Part shown: positions 5,605-5,618 of the stretch, piece by piece | Numbering within the stretch: position 1 is the stretch's first letter | How the letters are laid out: each line of letters starts with the position of its first letter | DNA from: an uncultured Clostridia bacterium | Lineage (GTDB): Bacteria; Bacillota; Clostridia; Saccharofermentanales; Saccharofermentanaceae | Length of the DNA: 5,618 nucleotides | NCBI GenBank assembly: GCA_946405115.1 | Contig: CAMJGB010000127.1 | Location: 1 to 5,618, forward strand | Direction: 5' to 3' | Made by a program: the position numbers and the translations under genes | Notes under the pieces: generated by a model | What the model was told of the DNA's origin: nothing | Database searches by the model: none | The model's input: the letters and a program-made list of their open reading frames with translations, nothing else

Positions 5605-5618
5605 AGAATGCCTCCTGT

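Overview
The window looks like an ordinary chromosomal housekeeping stretch from a low-to-mid GC Firmicute, most likely a member of the Clostridia. The reasons are strong AGGAGG-type ribosome binding sites, TTG starts, a Bacillota-type YdbC/PC4 protein, a clostridial-style LigA, and a short protein whose C-terminal half resembles the Spo0A DNA-binding domain. I cannot name the genus. No CRISPR array, insertion sequence, tRNA or rRNA is visible.

Layout: (1) Bases 1-469, minus strand, hold the 5' two thirds or so of a membrane-anchored metallophosphoesterase that runs off the left edge. (2) Bases 470-554 form a short AT-rich divergent promoter region with two perfect palindromes. One supplies a -10 hexamer to each strand; the other is a 12-bp operator-like site. 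(3) Bases 555-4530, plus strand, hold five tightly packed genes: ydbC (ssDNA-binding PC4 homologue), an unrecognised six-helix membrane protein, ligA (NAD-dependent DNA ligase), 5-formyltetrahydrofolate cyclo-ligase, and an unrecognised two-helix membrane protein with a small outer beta-rich domain. Gaps of 3 nt, 1 nt, a 1-nt overlap and 13 nt imply one operon. It ends at a hairpin terminator near 4572-4611. (4) Bases 4678-5274, plus strand, hold a 198-aa Spo0A_C-like regulator with a non-canonical N-terminal domain. (5) Bases 5311-5604, minus strand, hold the nucleoid protein HU, converging on the regulator. HU's terminator hairpin swallows the regulator's stop codon.

The operon joins DNA-maintenance functions (YdbC, LigA) to one-carbon metabolism (folate salvage) and two envelope proteins. 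The pairing is probably co-regulated housekeeping rather than a dedicated pathway. The least ordinary item is the Spo0A_C-like protein, whose N-terminal half may be a shortened, degenerate receiver. The second is the palindromic divergent promoter. I see no convincing new multi-gene system here.
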